DNA of 64,000 bases, from the NCBI RefSeq assembly GCF_001905505.1, contig NZ_LIPG01000003.1:62001-126000 (forward strand), given 5' to 3'. A model generated the notes under the pieces. The model was not told the DNA's origin. It saw only the letters and a list, made by a program, of their open reading frames with translations, and did not search any database. A program made the translations under genes and the position numbers. Source of the DNA: Streptomyces sp. CB02058 (lineage in GTDB: Bacteria; Actinomycetota; Actinomycetes; Streptomycetales; Streptomycetaceae). Shown here in pieces: positions 9,078 to 18,623 of this stretch (position 1 is its first letter; the number at the start of each line of letters is the position of its first letter).

Positions 9078-9683
9078 GTGCTGGTCAAGTGGATTCGCTG
9101 CACCGTGGTGGACCGCCGCGGTTTCGAGCGGGGGCAGCGGAAGTGGGCGGGGCTGCTCGGCGAGCCCGGATTCCGGGGACAGAGCGGTGGGTGGAGCCGG
9201 GGGCGGCCCGACGTGGCCCACGTGTTCGCGTTCTGGGAGAACCGGGTCTTCTACGACTCCTTCATGGCCCGGGAACACGGCCGGCTGGCCGCCGAGCAGT
9301 CCGGCACGTACAAGGACATGCAGGTCAAGCTCTTCGAGTACCGCTTCGACGTGAAGACCGGCTTCGAGCCCCACTTCACCGACGCGGACGTGGTGCGGGT
9401 GGCGCACAGCCGGGTGTACGAGGACCGCGTCGACCATTTCGCGCTCATGCAGCAGAGGGTGTGGAACCCGGCCATGGCGGGATCCCCCGGGATGCTGCGC
9501 GGCGTCTTCGGGGAGGCGCCGGGCCACGAGTTCCTGGTGCTCTCGATGTGGCAGTCGAGCGCGGAGCGCGGTAAGTACCGGCCCGAGAGCATCGCCCGGC
9601 TCGCTGCGCGGGCGGAGGCCGAGAGCGACGTCGAGGAGCTCACGGGGGACGTGGTGCAGCTGGAACCGTCCTGGACGGTCTGA
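9078..9683 (+). CDS. DUF4937/YdbC-like dimeric alpha-beta barrel protein
   Basis: A 201-residue protein of unknown function. It starts with VLVKWIRCTVVDR and has two similar halves (VFAFWENRVFYDSFM and FLVLSMWQSSAERGKY), which fits a tandem alpha-beta barrel of the kind found in monooxygenase-like and stress proteins. GTG 9078 is used because no longer start is in frame with a ribosome-binding site. The gene is divergent from the terD-like gene with about 200 bases between them. I recognise the family from conserved Streptomyces proteins but no reaction is established. Confidence 0.7.
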   Translation: MLVKWIRCTVVDRRGFERGQRKWAGLLGEPGFRGQSGGWSRGRPDVAHVFAFWENRVFYDSFMAREHGRLAAEQSGTYKDMQVKLFEYRFDVKTGFEPHFTDADVVRVAHSRVYEDRVDHFALMQQRVWNPAMAGSPGMLRGVFGEAPGHEFLVLSMWQSSAERGKYRPESIARLAARAEAESDVEELTGDVVQLEPSWTV

Positions 9684-9706
9684 CCGGCTTCGCGACCGCC
9701 GTTCCG

Positions 9707-9769
9707 TCGTGGACGGTGCTGCCCCGGCTTCCCGAGGGCTCTTCCCTCGTGGACGGTGCGCCCCGGCTT
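9707..9769. repeat. Short direct repeat in intergenic DNA
   Basis: Two copies of about 23 bases (9707-9730 and 9747-9769) beginning TCGTGGACGGTGC and ending CCCCGGCTT, with a 40-bp period; the second copy lacks one base. Lies between the DUF4937 and histidine phosphatase genes. No function assigned. Confidence 0.6.
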
Positions 9770-9885
9770 GCGGACGTCCGTTCTCCCCGCCGACGCGCCC
9801 CTGCACCGCCGTTCCCTTGGTCACATACGCCCGATGGGGCCCGCACAACCGCTCGATCGTGCCGAACGCCCTCTAGGGTCGGTAC

Positions 9886-10545
9886 ATGGCACGACCGCAG
9901 CGCATCGTTCTCGTCCGGCACGGTGAGTCGGAGGGCAACGTCGACGACACGGTCTACGAACGCGAGCCCGACCACGCCCTGAGGCTCACCGGGAGGGGCC
10001 TGCACCAGGCGCGGGAGACGGGCGCCCTCCTGCGCGACCGGTTCGGGGACGAGCGGGTCAGCGTGTACATCTCGCCCTACCGGCGCACCCACGAGACGTT
10101 CCGGGCCTTCGGCCTCGACCTGGAGCGCGTACGTGTGAGGGAGGAGCCCCGGCTGCGCGAGCAGGACTGGGGCAACTGGCAGGACCGTGACGACGTCAGG
10201 CTGCAGAAGGCCTACCGGGACGCGTACGGCCACTTCTTCTACCGCTTCGCCCAGGGCGAGTCCGGGGCGGACGTCTACGACCGGGTCGACGCCTTCCTGG
10301 AGAGCCTCCACCGCAGCTTCGAGGCCCCCGACCACCCGCCGAACGTCCTGCTGGTCACCCACGGGCTGACCATGAGGCTCTTCTGCATGCGGTGGTTCCA
10401 CTGGTCGGTGGCGGAGTTCGAATCGCTGTCCAACCCGGGCAACGGCGAATCCAGGACGCTGCTGCTGGGTGAGAACGGCCGCTACACGCTCGACAGGCCC
10501 TTCGAACGGTGGCGGACCCCTGAGCCGTACGGCATCACCGGATAG
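9886..10545 (+). CDS. Histidine phosphatase (phosphoglycerate-mutase-like) family protein
   Basis: A 219-residue cytoplasmic enzyme that would remove or transfer phosphate through a phosphohistidine. The RHG motif is VLVRHGESEGN (His11), the second active-site histidine is in LLVTHGLTMR, and arginines in YISPYRRTHETF complete the pocket. Substrates of this broad family range from sugar phosphates to nucleotides and cannot be told from sequence. The downstream ADP-ribosylglycohydrolase gene starts only 12 bases later, so the two are probably one operon, perhaps handling ADP-ribose products. That link is an inference. Confidence 0.88.
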   Translation: MARPQRIVLVRHGESEGNVDDTVYEREPDHALRLTGRGLHQARETGALLRDRFGDERVSVYISPYRRTHETFRAFGLDLERVRVREEPRLREQDWGNWQDRDDVRLQKAYRDAYGHFFYRFAQGESGADVYDRVDAFLESLHRSFEAPDHPPNVLLVTHGLTMRLFCMRWFHWSVAEFESLSNPGNGESRTLLLGENGRYTLDRPFERWRTPEPYGITG

Positions 10546-10557
10546 AGTGGGAGTGCG

Positions 10558-11475
10558 ATGACCGCTGACTCCGCTTCCGACCGGCGCTTCGAACGCGCTC
10601 TGGCCAGCCTGCGTGGACTGTCCGTGGGAGATGCCCTCGGCTCCCAGTTCTTCGTCCCGGCCAACTACCCCCTGCTCAAGAACCGGGCCCTGCCACCCGG
10701 CGCCTGGCAGTGGACCGACGACACCGAGATGGCCTGCTCCGTGCTCGCCGTGCTGACCGAGCACGAGCGCGTCGACCAGGACGCGCTCGCCCGGTCCTTC
10801 GCCACGCATCACGACTTCGACCGGGGCTACGGGCCCGCGGTGAACCGGCTGCTCAGGCTCGTGAGGGAGGGCGGCGACTGGCGCGAGCTCGCGTCGGCGC
10901 TCTTCCAGGGCCAGGGCTCCTGGGGCAACGGCTCGGCGATGCGTATCGCGCCGCTCGGCGCCTGGTACGCGGACGACCCCGAGCAGGCCACCCATCAGGC
11001 CGAGATCTCCTCCTACACCACCCACCAGCACCGCGAGGCCGTCGTGGGCGCCATGGCCGTCGCCGCGGCCGCCGCTCTCGTGGCCGCGCCGGGAGGGCCG
11101 CCCACGCCGGCTGGGCTGCTCGACGGCGTCGTCGCGCTCGTCCCGCGCAGCGCGGTCGGAGCCGGCCTGCGCCGGGCGCGCGACATGCTGGACTACCGGG
11201 ACGCGGGGACGGTCGCGGCGGTGCTGGGCAACGGCCGCCGGACGAGCGCTCACGACACCGTGCCGTTCGCGCTCTGGTCGGCGGCGCGGAGTCTCGGCGA
11301 CTTCGAAGAGGCGTTCTGGGTGACTGCGCAGGCGGGCGGCGACGTGGACACCACGTGCGCCATCGTCGGCGGCGTCGTCGCCTCGGGGGGCGCGGCCGGT
11401 GCCCCTCCGTCCGACTGGCTGGACCGGACGGAAGAGCTGCCCGGCTGGGTCCCGCTCACTCGGGCGAGCCGCTGA
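10558..11475 (+). CDS. ADP-ribosylglycohydrolase (DraG-like) family protein
   Basis: A 305-residue hydrolase predicted to cleave ADP-ribose from proteins or small molecules with two magnesium ions. Metal-ligand motifs are visible at both ends: WTDDTEM near residue 55 and GGDVDTTCAIVGGVV near residue 260. GSWGNGSAMRIAPLGAWY is the family signature in the middle. Start ATG 10558 lies 12 bases after the histidine phosphatase stop, indicating co-transcription. There is no upstream nitrogenase or DraT gene, so the target is probably a general cellular ADP-ribose adduct. Confidence 0.9.
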   Translation: MTADSASDRRFERALASLRGLSVGDALGSQFFVPANYPLLKNRALPPGAWQWTDDTEMACSVLAVLTEHERVDQDALARSFATHHDFDRGYGPAVNRLLRLVREGGDWRELASALFQGQGSWGNGSAMRIAPLGAWYADDPEQATHQAEISSYTTHQHREAVVGAMAVAAAAALVAAPGGPPTPAGLLDGVVALVPRSAVGAGLRRARDMLDYRDAGTVAAVLGNGRRTSAHDTVPFALWSAARSLGDFEEAFWVTAQAGGDVDTTCAIVGGVVASGGAAGAPPSDWLDRTEELPGWVPLTRASR

Positions 11476-11738
11476 CGGACCCGTCGGGGCCTGCCGGCGG
11501 ACCCCGTGGGGCCTGGTGCCGCAGCGTCGGCTTCGGGGCGCCGCCCGGGGCACCCCTTGTCATGTCTACTGTCACGGTCCTGCCACAGGGCAGGCCCTGA
11601 CCGCTCGGAGAGCCGGGTCGGGACTTACTCTTTCCGCCACGCCGCCCTCATTGATCTTGATGGCGCGCGACCGGAAACACCGGGGCCCTCGTGCCGTGAA
11701 GTGGCCGTGCGAGCGGACCCCGGTGGGGGGAGGGGTCC

Positions 11739-13616
11739 ATGTCAGATCAGCCGTCCGAGGCGTCCAGTCAGCCGTCCGAGGCGTCCAGCAGACCGGAGGC
11801 GTCACCAGGGTCCGACGCGGCCGCGAAGCCGCCGGCGGGGAGCGATGCGGCCTCCGGGAGCACGCGTGGGGTGCAGCCGCAGAGCGGTGCCGCCTCCGAG
11901 GGCACCCGCGGGGTCAAGGCGGAGAGCGGGGCCGCCTCCGAGGGCACCCGTCGGGCGAAGGCGGCAAGCGTGCCGCAGCAGATGCCCGCAACGCCCGCGT
12001 CGCCGCGGAACCCGGACCTGGACGTGGACGTGCCGAAGGTCCCCGCTTACCTCCAAGGGCCGCCTTCGGGGGACGTCTGGCAGCGCCGGGGGCAGCAGCA
12101 GCCGCCGAGCGTGCTGGCCCGGCTGCGTCCCCCGCCCCCGTCCGGGATCGGGGCGGCGACGCTCTGGTCCGTCCTCGCCACGGCCCTGCTCAGCGGGCTC
12201 CTGCTCGGTGACGGCCTGGGGATCAACCTGCTGATCGTGGCCGTGCCCGCCGCCGTGGGGGCGTACTTCGCCGCACGCGAGGCAGGGCGCAGGCTGCGCC
12301 CCTGGACGATGGTCTGGGCGCTGGGCGGCCTCGGGCTGCTCGCGGTCCCCGCGCTCCGTGACGCGGGCTGGCCGGTCTTCCTCGCGGTGGTGTCGGCCCT
12401 CGCTCTCGGCTCGCTTGCCCTGCACGGCAGCCGCAGCTGGCCGGGCGTCCTGCTCGGATCGGTGGGGCTGTTCCCCTCGGTCGCGGGAGGGGTGCGCTGG
12501 GGATGGCGCGGGGTGCGCGACCGGGCGGACGACTCCCGGGGCAGGGTGCGCACCGTGGTGCGCACCTCGGTGGTGGCCCTCGTGCTGCTCATCGTGTTCG
12601 GAGCGCTGTTCGCCAGCGCGGACGCGGCCTTCGCCGATCTGCTGAGCAGCCTCAGCCCCGATGTCTCGGTCGGCGACAGCCCGTGGCGCGTCTTCCTCTT
12701 CGCGCTCGGCCTCGTCGGAGCTCTCGCCGCGGCCTACAGCGCCGCCGCGCCGGTGCGGTGGGACCGCATCGTCGTACGCCCCGGCAAGGCCAGAGGCCGC
12801 GTGGAATGGGCACTTCCGCTGATCGTGCTCAACCTGCTCTTCGCGGCCTTCATCGCGCTTCAGCTCGTCGTCCTCCTCGGTGGGTACGACAAGGTGCAGG
12901 AGGAGACGGGGCTGACGCCCGCCGCGTACGCCCGCCAGGGCTTCTGGCAGCTCCTCTGGGCCACCGTGCTGACGCTGCTCGTCATCGCCCTCGCCCTGCG
13001 CTGGGCTCCGCGCGGCGGTCACCGCGACCGCACGCTGGTGCGGAGCGTGCTCGGCACCCTGTGCGTACTCACGCTGGTGGTCGTCGCCTCCGCGCTGCGC
13101 CGCATGGACCTCTACGTCGACGCCTTCGGGCTGACCCGGCTGCGCATCTCGGTGGCGGCCGTGGAGCTCTGGCTCGGGGTGGTCCTCGTCCTCATCCTCG
13201 CGGCCGGCGTCTTCGGCGCGAGGATGCTGCCGCGAGCCGTCGCCGTGAGCGCTGCAGTCGGTGTGCTGGCGTTCGGACTGATCTCGCCCGACGGGCAGAT
13301 CGCCGAACAGAACGTCCAGCGGTACGAGAGCGACAGGACCATCGACATCCAGTACCTGAAGGGGCTCTCGGCGGACGCGGTGCCGGCCCTGAACGAGCTG
13401 CCGGAGCCTCTGCGCTCCTGTGCGCTGGAGAACTTCCGGCGCGACGCCGCCACGCCGGACACTCCGTGGTACGCGACCAGTTGGGGCGAGGAGCGGGCCC
13501 GGGACCTCCTGGAGAAGCACCCCCTGGAGGATCACGGGAGCGAGTGCTACGGCGTGGGCAGGGAAGCCGACGAGCGGGACGGGTACGAGGAGGAGGACTC
13601 CTACGACCCCTACTGA
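11739..13616 (+). CDS. DUF4153/DUF4173-type multi-pass membrane protein
   Basis: A 625-residue membrane protein of unknown function. Residues 1-125 are hydrophilic, rich in Ser, Ala and Gly, and internally repeated (QPSEASS twice, then three SGAASEGTRG-like units). About ten to twelve hydrophobic helices follow between residues 140 and 520. The TAYARQGFWQL-like segment (PAAYARQGFWQLLWATV) is the landmark of the DUF4173 family. The C-terminal 100 residues (IQYLKGLSADAVPALNELPEPLRSC) are soluble and probably outside the membrane. ATG 11739 follows GGGGGGAGGGG. It may be a sensor or envelope protein; no reaction can be assigned. Confidence 0.8.
   Translation: MSDQPSEASSQPSEASSRPEASPGSDAAAKPPAGSDAASGSTRGVQPQSGAASEGTRGVKAESGAASEGTRRAKAASVPQQMPATPASPRNPDLDVDVPKVPAYLQGPPSGDVWQRRGQQQPPSVLARLRPPPPSGIGAATLWSVLATALLSGLLLGDGLGINLLIVAVPAAVGAYFAAREAGRRLRPWTMVWALGGLGLLAVPALRDAGWPVFLAVVSALALGSLALHGSRSWPGVLLGSVGLFPSVAGGVRWGWRGVRDRADDSRGRVRTVVRTSVVALVLLIVFGALFASADAAFADLLSSLSPDVSVGDSPWRVFLFALGLVGALAAAYSAAAPVRWDRIVVRPGKARGRVEWALPLIVLNLLFAAFIALQLVVLLGGYDKVQEETGLTPAAYARQGFWQLLWATVLTLLVIALALRWAPRGGHRDRTLVRSVLGTLCVLTLVVVASALRRMDLYVDAFGLTRLRISVAAVELWLGVVLVLILAAGVFGARMLPRAVAVSAAVGVLAFGLISPDGQIAEQNVQRYESDRTIDIQYLKGLSADAVPALNELPEPLRSCALENFRRDAATPDTPWYATSWGEERARDLLEKHPLEDHGSECYGVGREADERDGYEEEDSYDPY
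11748..11789 (+). repeat. Tandem 21-bp repeat in the DUF4173 gene
   Basis: Two adjacent 21-bp units (11748-11768, 11769-11789) coding for QPSEASS; they differ only in the last codon's final base. In-frame repeat in the disordered N-terminus. Confidence 0.85.
11841..11966 (+). repeat. Tandem 42-bp repeat in the DUF4173 gene
   Basis: Three in-frame 42-bp units at 11841, 11883 and 11925, coding for SDAASGSTRGVQPQ, SGAASEGTRGVKAE and SGAASEGTRRAKAA. The last two are nearly identical in DNA; the first has diverged. Confidence 0.8.
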
Positions 13617-14068
13617 GCCGTCCCGGACCGTCGGCCGGTCTCGGCGCACGGCTCGACACTCCGAACACCTGGCCGCGTGCCAGGCGTTGACGGGAGCGCG
13701 CCCGGGACACGGGCCCGGCGCCTCCCAGGTCGTCCGGGTGCCGTGTCCGGGGGGCGGGGTGAGCGTCCGAACCCGGTTCACGAATGCGATGCGGCGGGGC
13801 GTCGAGAGGTGTATCTGACCTCTTCTGGGTGGCGATACCTTCCTGGTGAGTCACCTTTCCTGAATGTGCGGGTGTGAATCACTGGGCGGCGGGACCGCGG
13901 GGGACGTCCGGCCGGTCCTGGGGCGAGTCCCTCCGTGTCCGCCGCTCCCGTCCCGCCCGCCGGAGACCGGTCCGGCGGGCCCCTTGTGCGGCGTAGTCCG
14001 TACCGGATCACCGGACGGTGCCCCCGGGGTGTTCTTGCCGTGCCCATCGGCGTAACCTGGCAGGCGCC
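13617..14068. other. Intergenic region before rnhB
   Basis: 452 bases without a convincing gene. A GAGCCGT/ACGGCTC pair (13615-13621 and 13648-13654) begins at the preceding stop codon and encloses a smaller GC hairpin. A clean hairpin follows at 13955-13980. A short AT-richer stretch at 13805-13880 (AGAGGT..ACCTCT) may be promoter DNA. A TAACCT hexamer at 14053-14058 precedes rnhB. Confidence 0.5.
13955..13980. terminator. GC-rich hairpin
   Basis: Perfect 10-bp stem GCCCGCCGGA / TCCGGCGGGC with a 6-base loop; followed by CCCTTGTG. It could end transcription from the DUF4173 gene, though it lies about 340 bases after it. Confidence 0.5.
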
Positions 14069-14779
14069 ATGCCGTACGAACCACCCACGCACACCGTCGA
14101 GCGCTCACTGCGCGCTACCTCCGGTGCCAGGACCGTCGCAGGTGTCGACGAGGTCGGACGCGGAGCGTGGGCCGGCCCCGTCACCGTGTGCGCGGCCGTC
14201 ACCGGTCTCCGCAGACCTCCCGAGGGCCTCACCGACTCCAAGCTGATCAGCCCCAAGCGCCGGGCGGAACTCGCCCCGCTGCTCGAGAAGTGGGTCACCG
14301 CCTACGGGCTGGGGCACGCCTCGCCGCTGGAGATCGACGACCTCGGCATGACCGCCGCGCTCCGCCTGGCCGCGGTCAGGGCGCTGGAGGCACTGCCCGT
14401 GTGCCCCGACGCCGTGATCCTCGACGGCAAGCACGACTACCTCGGGCAGCCCTGGAACGTCCGTACGGTGATCAAGGGCGACCAGTCCTGCATCGCCGTC
14501 GCGGCGGCCTCGGTCATAGCCAAGGTCCACCGCGACACGATGATGGCCGAACTGGGCGCGGACACGGGGCAGTACGCAGACTTCGCCTTCGGCGCGAACG
14601 CGGGTTATCCGTCACCGGTTCACCGGGCCGCGCTGGAGGACCAGGGGCCCACGCCCCACCACCGCCTCAGCTGGTCCTACCTCGACGCGCTGCCCAGGTG
14701 GCAGCACCTGAAGAAGGTCCGATTCTCCGCCGAGGCGGCCGCACTGGAAAGCGGGGGCCAGCTCGGCTTCGACTTCTGA
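14069..14779 (+). CDS. rnhB: Ribonuclease HII
   Basis: Cleaves the RNA strand of RNA-DNA hybrids and removes single ribonucleotides from DNA. The 236-residue protein has the DEVGRG motif at residues 27-32 ([14 protein letters not shown]), the third acidic residue in VILDGKHDY and the [12 protein letters not shown] block containing the final catalytic Asp. Length is normal for the family. I chose ATG 14069 rather than an upstream in-frame ATG at 14018, because the upstream segment is non-conserved. A TAACCT -10 ends 10 bases before the start, hinting at a very short leader. It stands 42 bases before the next gene and may be co-transcribed with it. Confidence 0.95.
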   Translation: MPYEPPTHTVERSLRATSGARTVAGVDEVGRGAWAGPVTVCAAVTGLRRPPEGLTDSKLISPKRRAELAPLLEKWVTAYGLGHASPLEIDDLGMTAALRLAAVRALEALPVCPDAVILDGKHDYLGQPWNVRTVIKGDQSCIAVAAASVIAKVHRDTMMAELGADTGQYADFAFGANAGYPSPVHRAALEDQGPTPHHRLSWSYLDALPRWQHLKKVRFSAEAAALESGGQLGFDF

Positions 14780-14821
14780 TCGCACAGGCGCACCCATCCG
14801 CCGACGCGTACCGCGCCGGCC

Positions 14822-15496
14822 GTGACAGACAACCCATTCATGCCTCTCATCCCCGAGGAGCCTCAGATTCCCGAGAGCGCCCAGGGTCCCCGCGTTACTC
14901 CGGCCGCCGGCCGCACCGCGCCGACCCCCCGTCCCGTACCTGGTCCGCGTTCCGCGGCCACGCCGCGTCCCGGAAGCCCGGGCCGCGGCCCCGCGCGGCC
15001 CGCGCCCCCGGCGCAGCGCCCGCATCCCGCACCCCCGGTTCCCGCTGCTCCGGCACCGGCCGCGGCCGGGGTACCGGCCGCCCGGAAGCTGCCGGAAGAC
15101 TCTTCCGCGGCACAGTTCCAGCTGATCCCCGCCCCGGCGGAAGGCGCGGTCGACGCCGCCGACGAGGCCGTCGACCTGCTGCTCGATTCCGGGCGGGCAC
15201 CCGGTGACATCCTGGTGCTCACCACCGGCGAGCAGCACCCCTGGGCCGCGCACGAACTCTCCTTCGGAGAGGCCGCGTACTGGGCCCAGCACGACGCCGG
15301 TGACGACGTCTTCTTCGCCCGCACGGCGAACGCCGACCGCTGCGCCCCGCGTTCCGTGGTCGTCGTCGCGGTCAACGGCAACCTTGACGAGACCTCGGCC
15401 CGCGCCCTGTCCGACGCGCGGCAGCGCGCCGGCGCGCTGCTGATCGTGTGCGGGGACCCGCAGAAGGTCAACGAGGCGCTCGGCGCCGGCGTCTGA
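14822..15496 (+). CDS. Small protein resembling a UvrD-type helicase C-terminal end
   Basis: A 224-residue protein whose first 85 residues are a Pro/Ala/Arg-rich disordered tract and whose last ~125 residues look folded. The folded part contains DILVLTTGEQHPWAAHELSFGE, then VVVVAVNGN and finally ARALSDARQRAGALLIVCGDPQ. The last block parallels the VALTRAR..LIVVGDP motif VI ending of UvrD/PcrA-type helicases and of related ATP-binding proteins. No Walker A or B is present, so it cannot hydrolyse ATP alone. GTG 14822 has no strong ribosome-binding site; the short gap to rnhB suggests coupling. It could be a helicase relic or a stand-alone adaptor; the homology is my reading, not a searched result. 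Confidence 0.6.
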   Translation: MTDNPFMPLIPEEPQIPESAQGPRVTPAAGRTAPTPRPVPGPRSAATPRPGSPGRGPARPAPPAQRPHPAPPVPAAPAPAAAGVPAARKLPEDSSAAQFQLIPAPAEGAVDAADEAVDLLLDSGRAPGDILVLTTGEQHPWAAHELSFGEAAYWAQHDAGDDVFFARTANADRCAPRSVVVVAVNGNLDETSARALSDARQRAGALLIVCGDPQKVNEALGAGV

Positions 15497-15552
15497 GTCG
15501 CACGCCCGTGGGTCCCGCCCGTCCATGAGGACGTCCGGGGCCCACGTCCGTC

Positions 15553-16185
15553 TCAGCGGGCAGCGCTCCGACGCAGTGCCTCGGCCGCTCCGCCACCGGT
15601 GCGCAGCGGAACCGGATCATGGTCGGCCGAGGTGTCGGCCAGCGCCGAGGGTCTGGACGACAGCGTCGGTCTGCGCCCGCCCCGGCCCTCGCCGAGGACC
15701 TGCCAGCCCCCGCGCGTCAGGGTGATGTAGGCCCCGCACCGGAGGCCGTGCAGGGTGCAGGCGTCCCGCAGCCCCCACATCCACGCCCCGTCCTCCTCCG
15801 TCCACCGCTCGTCGCCCTCGCGGCAGTAGAGCAGGACGGCCGTACGCACCGGCGTGCGGCGGCGCAGGTCGTGCGGGATCACCCGGCGCAGATGCGCCAG
15901 CAGGGCGTTGCGGAACTCCCAGCCGTCCGTGGCCAGGGTGGTCCGTCTGGTGAACGAAGCGCTGGCCGTCAGGCGCTCCTCGTGATCCAGTACGGCGACG
16001 ACCGCGGTGGCGGGCGTCGGCCGGTGCCGGGCGTGGAGTCCGCTGACGACCTCACGCGGACTGCGGAGCAGCGGTATGCCGGCCGCAGCCCACTCGGCCG
16101 GTTCGAGCATCCTGGCAACGTGGTTGACGGAGCCCGCGGACGCGGACAGTGAAGTGGCTGCGGACGGAGCGAATCCGAAGGTCAC
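15553..16185 (-). CDS. Conserved hypothetical protein next to recQ
   Basis: A 210-residue protein I recognise only as conserved in Streptomyces. The central portion alternates short strands and helices (TAVVAVLDHEERLTASASF, RTAVLLYCREGDERWTEED, LRCGAYITLTRGGWQVLGEGRGGR), suggesting a compact alpha/beta fold; the last 35 residues are low-complexity. There is no signal peptide or membrane segment. GTG 16185 was selected because GGGAGG precedes it; a longer frame upstream lacks conservation features. It shares direction with recQ, 216 bases downstream of it, and may have its own promoter in that gap. Confidence 0.7.
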   Translation of the reverse strand: MTFGFAPSAATSLSASAGSVNHVARMLEPAEWAAAGIPLLRSPREVVSGLHARHRPTPATAVVAVLDHEERLTASASFTRRTTLATDGWEFRNALLAHLRRVIPHDLRRRTPVRTAVLLYCREGDERWTEEDGAWMWGLRDACTLHGLRCGAYITLTRGGWQVLGEGRGGRRPTLSSRPSALADTSADHDPVPLRTGGGAAEALRRSAAR

Positions 16186-16401
16186 GGTCCTCCCTTCGCT
16201 ACGCGCCCACGATGCGGGCAGGGTCGAGTGAGGGCGCGCCGCGGCACAGCCCTTCCGGGCCCGCGAAAAGACCGTGCGGGGAGCGACTCCAATTCTTCCT
16301 GTCGTACCGGCGGGCGGCAACGAGCAATTGGTGCGGCTGACGGGTATGGGGCGGAATGGTACGGATATCCCTGCCCGTTCAGCGCCGGACGATGCCAACT
16401 G

Positions 16402-18573
16402 TCACGCCTGAACGGCGAGGACCAGCGGAAACACCCCTTCGGCTCCGGCACGGCGCAGCAGACGCGCCGCGACCGCGAGTGTCCACCCGGTGTCGGAGAG
16501 ATCATCCACGAGCAGGACGGGACCTCCGGCGGACGCGAGAGCCTCCGCCAGGGCGGGCTCGACGACCAGGGCCTCGTGCAGCGCCTTCACCCGCTGCGCG
16601 CTGTTGGTCTGGGAGATCCGCAGGTCCTCGCTCCCCGGCGCGTAGGCGACCGTACCCAGCAGGGGCATCCGGCCGATCTCCGCGATACGGCTGCCGAGCG
16701 ACTGGACCAGCTGCGGCCTGCGGCGCGAGGCGACCGTGACGACACCGACCGGCCGCGGGGCCGCGTCCGGGGCGCCTGACGCCCAGCCGCCGGGCCCCTT
16801 CGCCCAGTCGCTGACGACTGTGACGACAGCGTCGGTCACATCATCGGGAACCGGGGCGTCCTGAGCCTGCGCCGCGAGGAGCGGACGGAGTCTGTTGCCC
16901 CAGCCGATGTCCGAGAGCCGGCCGAGCGCCCGGCCGGGATGGGCCAACTCGCCCGCCGGGATGCGGCCCTTGAGCTCGACCCCCACGGCGGCCAGTCCGG
17001 TGGGCCACATCTTGCGCGGCTCCACCTCCACCCCGGGCCTGCCCAGCTCGCCACGCGCCCCGTCGAGAGCCGCGGTGGAGACCTTGTCGTCGAACCGCGG
17101 GCCCGCGCAGTTGTCGCAGCGCCCGCACGCGGTGGCCTCCTCGTCGTCCAGCTGGCGCCGGAGGAACTCCATGCGGCAGCCGGTGCCGGAGGCGTAGTCG
17201 CGCATGGCCTGCTGTTCGGCCGACCGCTGCCGTGCGACCCACGCGTAGCGATCGGCGTCGTAGACCCACGGCTCGCCCGTGGAGATCCAGCCGCCCTTCA
17301 CCCGCTTCACCGCACCGTCCACGTCCAGCACCTTGAGCATCGTCTCGAGACGGGTGCGCCGCAGATCGACCAGCGGCTCCATGGCGGGCAGCGACAGGGG
17401 ACGGCCGGCCTGCGCCAGGACGTCCAAGGTCCGGCGCACCTGCTCCTCCGGAGGGAAGGCGACGGAGGCGAAGTACTGCCAGATCGCCTCGTCCTCCTTG
17501 CCCGGGAGCAGCAGCACCTCCGCGTGATCCACTCCACGCCCCGCGCGGCCGACCTGCTGGTAGTAGGCGATGGGGGAGGACGGCGAACCCAGGTGCACGA
17601 CGAAGCCGAGATCGGGCTTGTCGAACCCCATGCCGAGCGCTGAAGTGGCCACGAGGGCCTTGACCCGGTTGGCCAGCAGATCGTCCTCCGCCTGCTGACG
17701 GTCGGCGTTCTCGGTCCGGCCCGTGTACGACGCGACCGGATACCCGCACTGGCGGAGATAGGCGGTGATCTCCTCGGCCGCCGCGACGGTGAGCGTGTAG
17801 ATGATGCCGGAGCCCGGCAGCTCCCCGAGATGGTCGCCCAGCCAGGCCAGGCGGTGCGCGGCATTGGGCAGTTGCAGCACACCCAGACTGAGGCTCTCCC
17901 GGTCCAGCGGGCCCCTCAGGACCAGCGCGTCCGTGCCCGCACCCGTGCCCAGTTGCTCCGCGACGTCCGCCGTCACGCGCGCGTTGGCGGTGGCCGTCGT
18001 GGCGAGCACCGGAACCCCCGCCGGCAGGTCGGCGAGCATGGTCCGCAGCCTTCGGTAGTCCGGCCGGAAATCGTGGCCCCAGTCCGAGATACAGTGCGCC
18101 TCGTCGACCACGAGCAGACCGGTCGCGGCGGCGAGCCGCGGCAGCACCTGGTCACGGAAGTCCGGGTTGTTGAGCCGCTCGGGGCTGACCAGGAGCACGT
18201 CCACCTCGCCCGCGGCCACTTCCGCCTGGACGGTCTCCCACTCCTCGGTGTTCGAGGAGTTGATCGTGCGCGCGCTGATCCCCGCTCGTGCGGCCGCCGC
18301 CACCTGGTTGCGCATCAGCGCCAGCAGCGGCGAGACGATCACCGTCGGTCCGCTTCCCCGGGCGCGCAGCAGCGAGGTCGCGACGAAGTAGACCGCGGAC
18401 TTCCCCCACCCCGTCCGCTGGACGACCAGCGCTCTGCGCTTGTCCGCGACGAGTGCCTCGATGGCCCGCCACTGGTCCTCGCGCAGCCGGGCGGCGCCCG
18501 AGGCGTCCCCGACCAGGCGGGCAAGTACGGAATCGGCCGAGGCCCTGAGATCTGCGCGGTCTGCGTTGGTCAT
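16402..18573 (-). CDS. recQ: RecQ-family DNA helicase fused to a ComF-like phosphoribosyltransferase domain
   Basis: A 723-residue ATP-dependent 3'-5' DNA helicase for recombination and repair. Helicase motifs are QRTGWGKS at about residues 52-59 (Walker A), [19 protein letters not shown] at 156-174 and QVGRAGRG (motif VI). A cysteine cluster ([18 protein letters not shown]) gives the RecQ zinc site. The C-terminal ~150 residues are a phosphoribosyltransferase-like domain with [14 protein letters not shown] near residue 686, the PRPP-loop position, and NSAQRV upstream, resembling ComF. ATG 18573 has GGGGG upstream; a 17-residue longer frame is possible. The promoter area holds an inverted pair of DnaA-type boxes shared with the divergent DUF4192 gene. 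Confidence 0.92.
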   Translation of the reverse strand: MTNADRADLRASADSVLARLVGDASGAARLREDQWRAIEALVADKRRALVVQRTGWGKSAVYFVATSLLRARGSGPTVIVSPLLALMRNQVAAAARAGISARTINSSNTEEWETVQAEVAAGEVDVLLVSPERLNNPDFRDQVLPRLAAATGLLVVDEAHCISDWGHDFRPDYRRLRTMLADLPAGVPVLATTATANARVTADVAEQLGTGAGTDALVLRGPLDRESLSLGVLQLPNAAHRLAWLGDHLGELPGSGIIYTLTVAAAEEITAYLRQCGYPVASYTGRTENADRQQAEDDLLANRVKALVATSALGMGFDKPDLGFVVHLGSPSSPIAYYQQVGRAGRGVDHAEVLLLPGKEDEAIWQYFASVAFPPEEQVRRTLDVLAQAGRPLSLPAMEPLVDLRRTRLETMLKVLDVDGAVKRVKGGWISTGEPWVYDADRYAWVARQRSAEQQAMRDYASGTGCRMEFLRRQLDDEEATACGRCDNCAGPRFDDKVSTAALDGARGELGRPGVEVEPRKMWPTGLAAVGVELKGRIPAGELAHPGRALGRLSDIGWGNRLRPLLAAQAQDAPVPDDVTDAVVTVVSDWAKGPGGWASGAPDAAPRPVGVVTVASRRRPQLVQSLGSRIAEIGRMPLLGTVAYAPGSEDLRISQTNSAQRVKALHEALVVEPALAEALASAGGPVLLVDDLSDTGWTLAVAARLLRRAGAEGVFPLVLAVQA

Positions 18574-18623
18574 GCCCCCATGCAACCCGATGCCTACGAC
18601 AAACCGCGAACGGCCGTGCGCCA

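Noticed and set aside
9707..9769. Attachment site or mobile-element trace
   Set aside because: The direct repeat is only about 23 bp, has no element between the copies and no integrase nearby.
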